DNA of 5,863 bases from Phycisphaerales bacterium (GTDB lineage: Bacteria; Planctomycetota; Phycisphaerae; Phycisphaerales; SM1A02). Positions 5,268 to 5,863 of this stretch are shown here, in pieces; position 1 is the stretch's first letter, and each line of letters begins with the position of its first letter. The notes below the pieces were generated by a model, which worked only from the letters and a program-made list of their open reading frames with translations, did not search any database and was not told the DNA's origin. Location of the stretch: assembly GCA_020427625.1 (NCBI GenBank), contig JAGQOI010000017.1:1-5863 (forward strand), given 5' to 3'. Position numbers and translations under genes: made by a program.

Positions 5268-5453
5268 ATGACCCCGAACGAGACCGTCACGTACGAACTC
5301 AAGCCCGATCAACTGGCCTGGCTCGAGGCGATGGCGACCAAGCACGCGCTGCCCGACGTCTCCAAGGCGCTCCGCTGCGTGCTCAACCATGCGATGCAGG
5401 AGCCGGGCGCCGAGGCGGCCATCTTCGGATGCGTCCGGTGCAGTCACTGCTGA
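5268..5453 (+). CDS. Small ribbon-helix-helix-like protein with terminal CxxCxxC tail, 61 aa
   Basis: ATG 5268 follows a near-perfect Shine-Dalgarno, GAAGGAG (5254-5260), at 7 nt, so this short gene is well supported. Residues 6-11 (TVTYEL) look like a strand, 13-27 (PDQLAWLEAMATKHA) a helix and 30-44 (DVSKALRCVLNHAMQ) a second helix. Strand-helix-helix in this size is the layout of ribbon-helix-helix DNA-binding proteins of the Arc/MetJ type, whose dimers contact DNA through paired strands. The last seven residues are C55-V-R-C58-S-H-C61, with the final Cys as the C-terminal residue; a fourth Cys is at 37. With His60 these could bind a metal or act as a redox sensor. The regulator idea rests on predicted layout only; the basic surface usual in such strands is weak here (T-V-T-Y-E). 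It faces hcp across a divergent promoter region and converges with the next gene, 38 bp away. Confidence 0.78.
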   Translation: MTPNETVTYELKPDQLAWLEAMATKHALPDVSKALRCVLNHAMQEPGAEAAIFGCVRCSHC

Positions 5454-5458
5454 GCCAC

Positions 5459-5491
5459 GCGATCACGGGGACGCGTCCGCGCAGGAATCGC
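5459..5491. terminator. Weak candidate hairpin between convergent genes
   Basis: GCGAT (5459-5463) is complementary to ATCGC (5487-5491) and encloses a 10-bp palindrome GGACGCGTCC (5469-5478). It fills almost the entire 38-bp gap between two convergent stop codons, where a terminator is expected. The stem is short, the loop is long and there is no T-run. Confidence 0.25.
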
Positions 5492-5863
5492 TCAGGGGTG
5501 GGTGGTTTCGTCGACGACGAGCGGCGGCGCGGGGATGTCGAGGACCTCGTGCAGCCGGTAGAGATCTCGTCGCGCGGCACGTGATCGCTTGACGACCTTC
5601 GCGAAGTCGGGGCGCGCGCCGGTCCACGGCTCGGCCGGCGTCAGACGCAACCGGTCCAGGAACTCGTCGGCGATCGAGACGACCTCGGGCAACGCGTCGA
5701 AGACGAACACGTCGGACAGCCAGTCCGTCGGCGCGAGCCGCGGCGACTCGGCTCCCGGGCGCGGACGCAGCGCGGGTGACGGGTCCACCGCGACGAGGAG
5801 CAGCGTCAGGTCGTCGGCGTCCATGCCGTCGAGGCGGATGCGAATGCCGTCGACGGTCGACGC
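5492..5863 (-). CDS. Hypothetical protein, 5'-truncated by window edge
   Basis: The frame is open from the right edge to a TGA at 5494-5492, giving 123 visible residues. An internal ATG at 5824 would give 110 residues. It lacks a ribosome site, and the codons before it continue a plausible strand ('VDGIRIRLDGMDADDLTLLLVAVDP'), so the true start is probably outside the window. I do not recognise the family. An acidic, Leu-rich first part is followed by a Pro/Arg linker ('PSPALRPRPGAESPR'). Then comes 'DWLSDVFVFDALPEVVSIADEFLDRLRL', a likely helical segment, and a basic helix ('DFAKVVKRSRAARRDLYRLHEVLDI'). There is no transmembrane segment in the visible part. It converges on the small Cys-tailed gene, so the two do not share an operon. 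Codon use is GC-rich like its neighbours. Confidence 0.62.
   Translation of the reverse strand, partial: ASTVDGIRIRLDGMDADDLTLLLVAVDPSPALRPRPGAESPRLAPTDWLSDVFVFDALPEVVSIADEFLDRLRLTPAEPWTGARPDFAKVVKRSRAARRDLYRLHEVLDIPAPPLVVDETTHP

Noticed and set aside
4062..5447. 461-residue minus-strand frame overlapping hcp in another frame
   Set aside because: Compositionally a shadow, with no family resemblance, and it covers the whole of hcp and the promoter region.
1..5863. CRISPR array, tRNA, rRNA or insertion sequence
   Set aside because: No regularly spaced repeats, no tRNA cloverleaf or rRNA-like sequence, and no transposase or terminal inverted repeats were found on reading both strands.

Overview
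The window is very GC-rich, tightly packed bacterial DNA. Its gene families are a PD40/TolB-type beta-propeller, a CsgG/TolB-N-like lipoprotein, an Xer recombinase with an enlarged N-terminal domain, a stand-alone Hcp1-family protein and a beta-lactamase-fold exported protein. This mix suggests a Planctomycetota bacterium, perhaps of the Phycisphaerae. That assignment is inference from gene content and composition, since no rRNA or other marker gene is present.

Layout. Positions 1-2014 (+) hold an envelope-related group: the C-terminal part of a PD40 beta-propeller protein cut by the window edge, a lipoprotein with a CsgG/TolB-N-like domain, and an 83-residue protein of unknown function. A long hairpin covers that small gene's ribosome binding site. 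A pyrimidine-rich microsatellite-like leader then precedes a complete XerC/XerD-type recombinase (2078-3091, +) with all six catalytic residues. A strong 13-14 bp hairpin separates it from a convergent exported protein (3158-4408, -). That protein has the class C beta-lactamase fold, but its SxxK catalytic motif is gone. Upstream of it, on the same strand, lies an Hcp1-family protein (4559-5062, -) with its own strand-polarised terminator hairpin. About 205 bp of divergent intergenic DNA separates hcp from a 61-residue protein (5268-5453, +) with a ribbon-helix-helix-like layout and a terminal CxxCxxC tail. An unidentified protein, cut by the right edge (5492-5863, -), closes the window.

How the genes may work together. 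The propeller and the lipoprotein could act together in the periplasm or outer membrane: their two domain types resemble the two halves of TolB, though here they sit in separate genes. The Hcp protein has no other type VI secretion gene beside it. The small Cys-tailed protein is placed to regulate hcp, but this rests only on position and predicted fold. No complete new multi-gene system is evident. The best leads are the RBS-covering hairpin at 1718-1763, the beta-lactamase-fold pseudoenzyme, the Cys-tailed small protein facing hcp, and the insertion in the Xer N-terminal domain.
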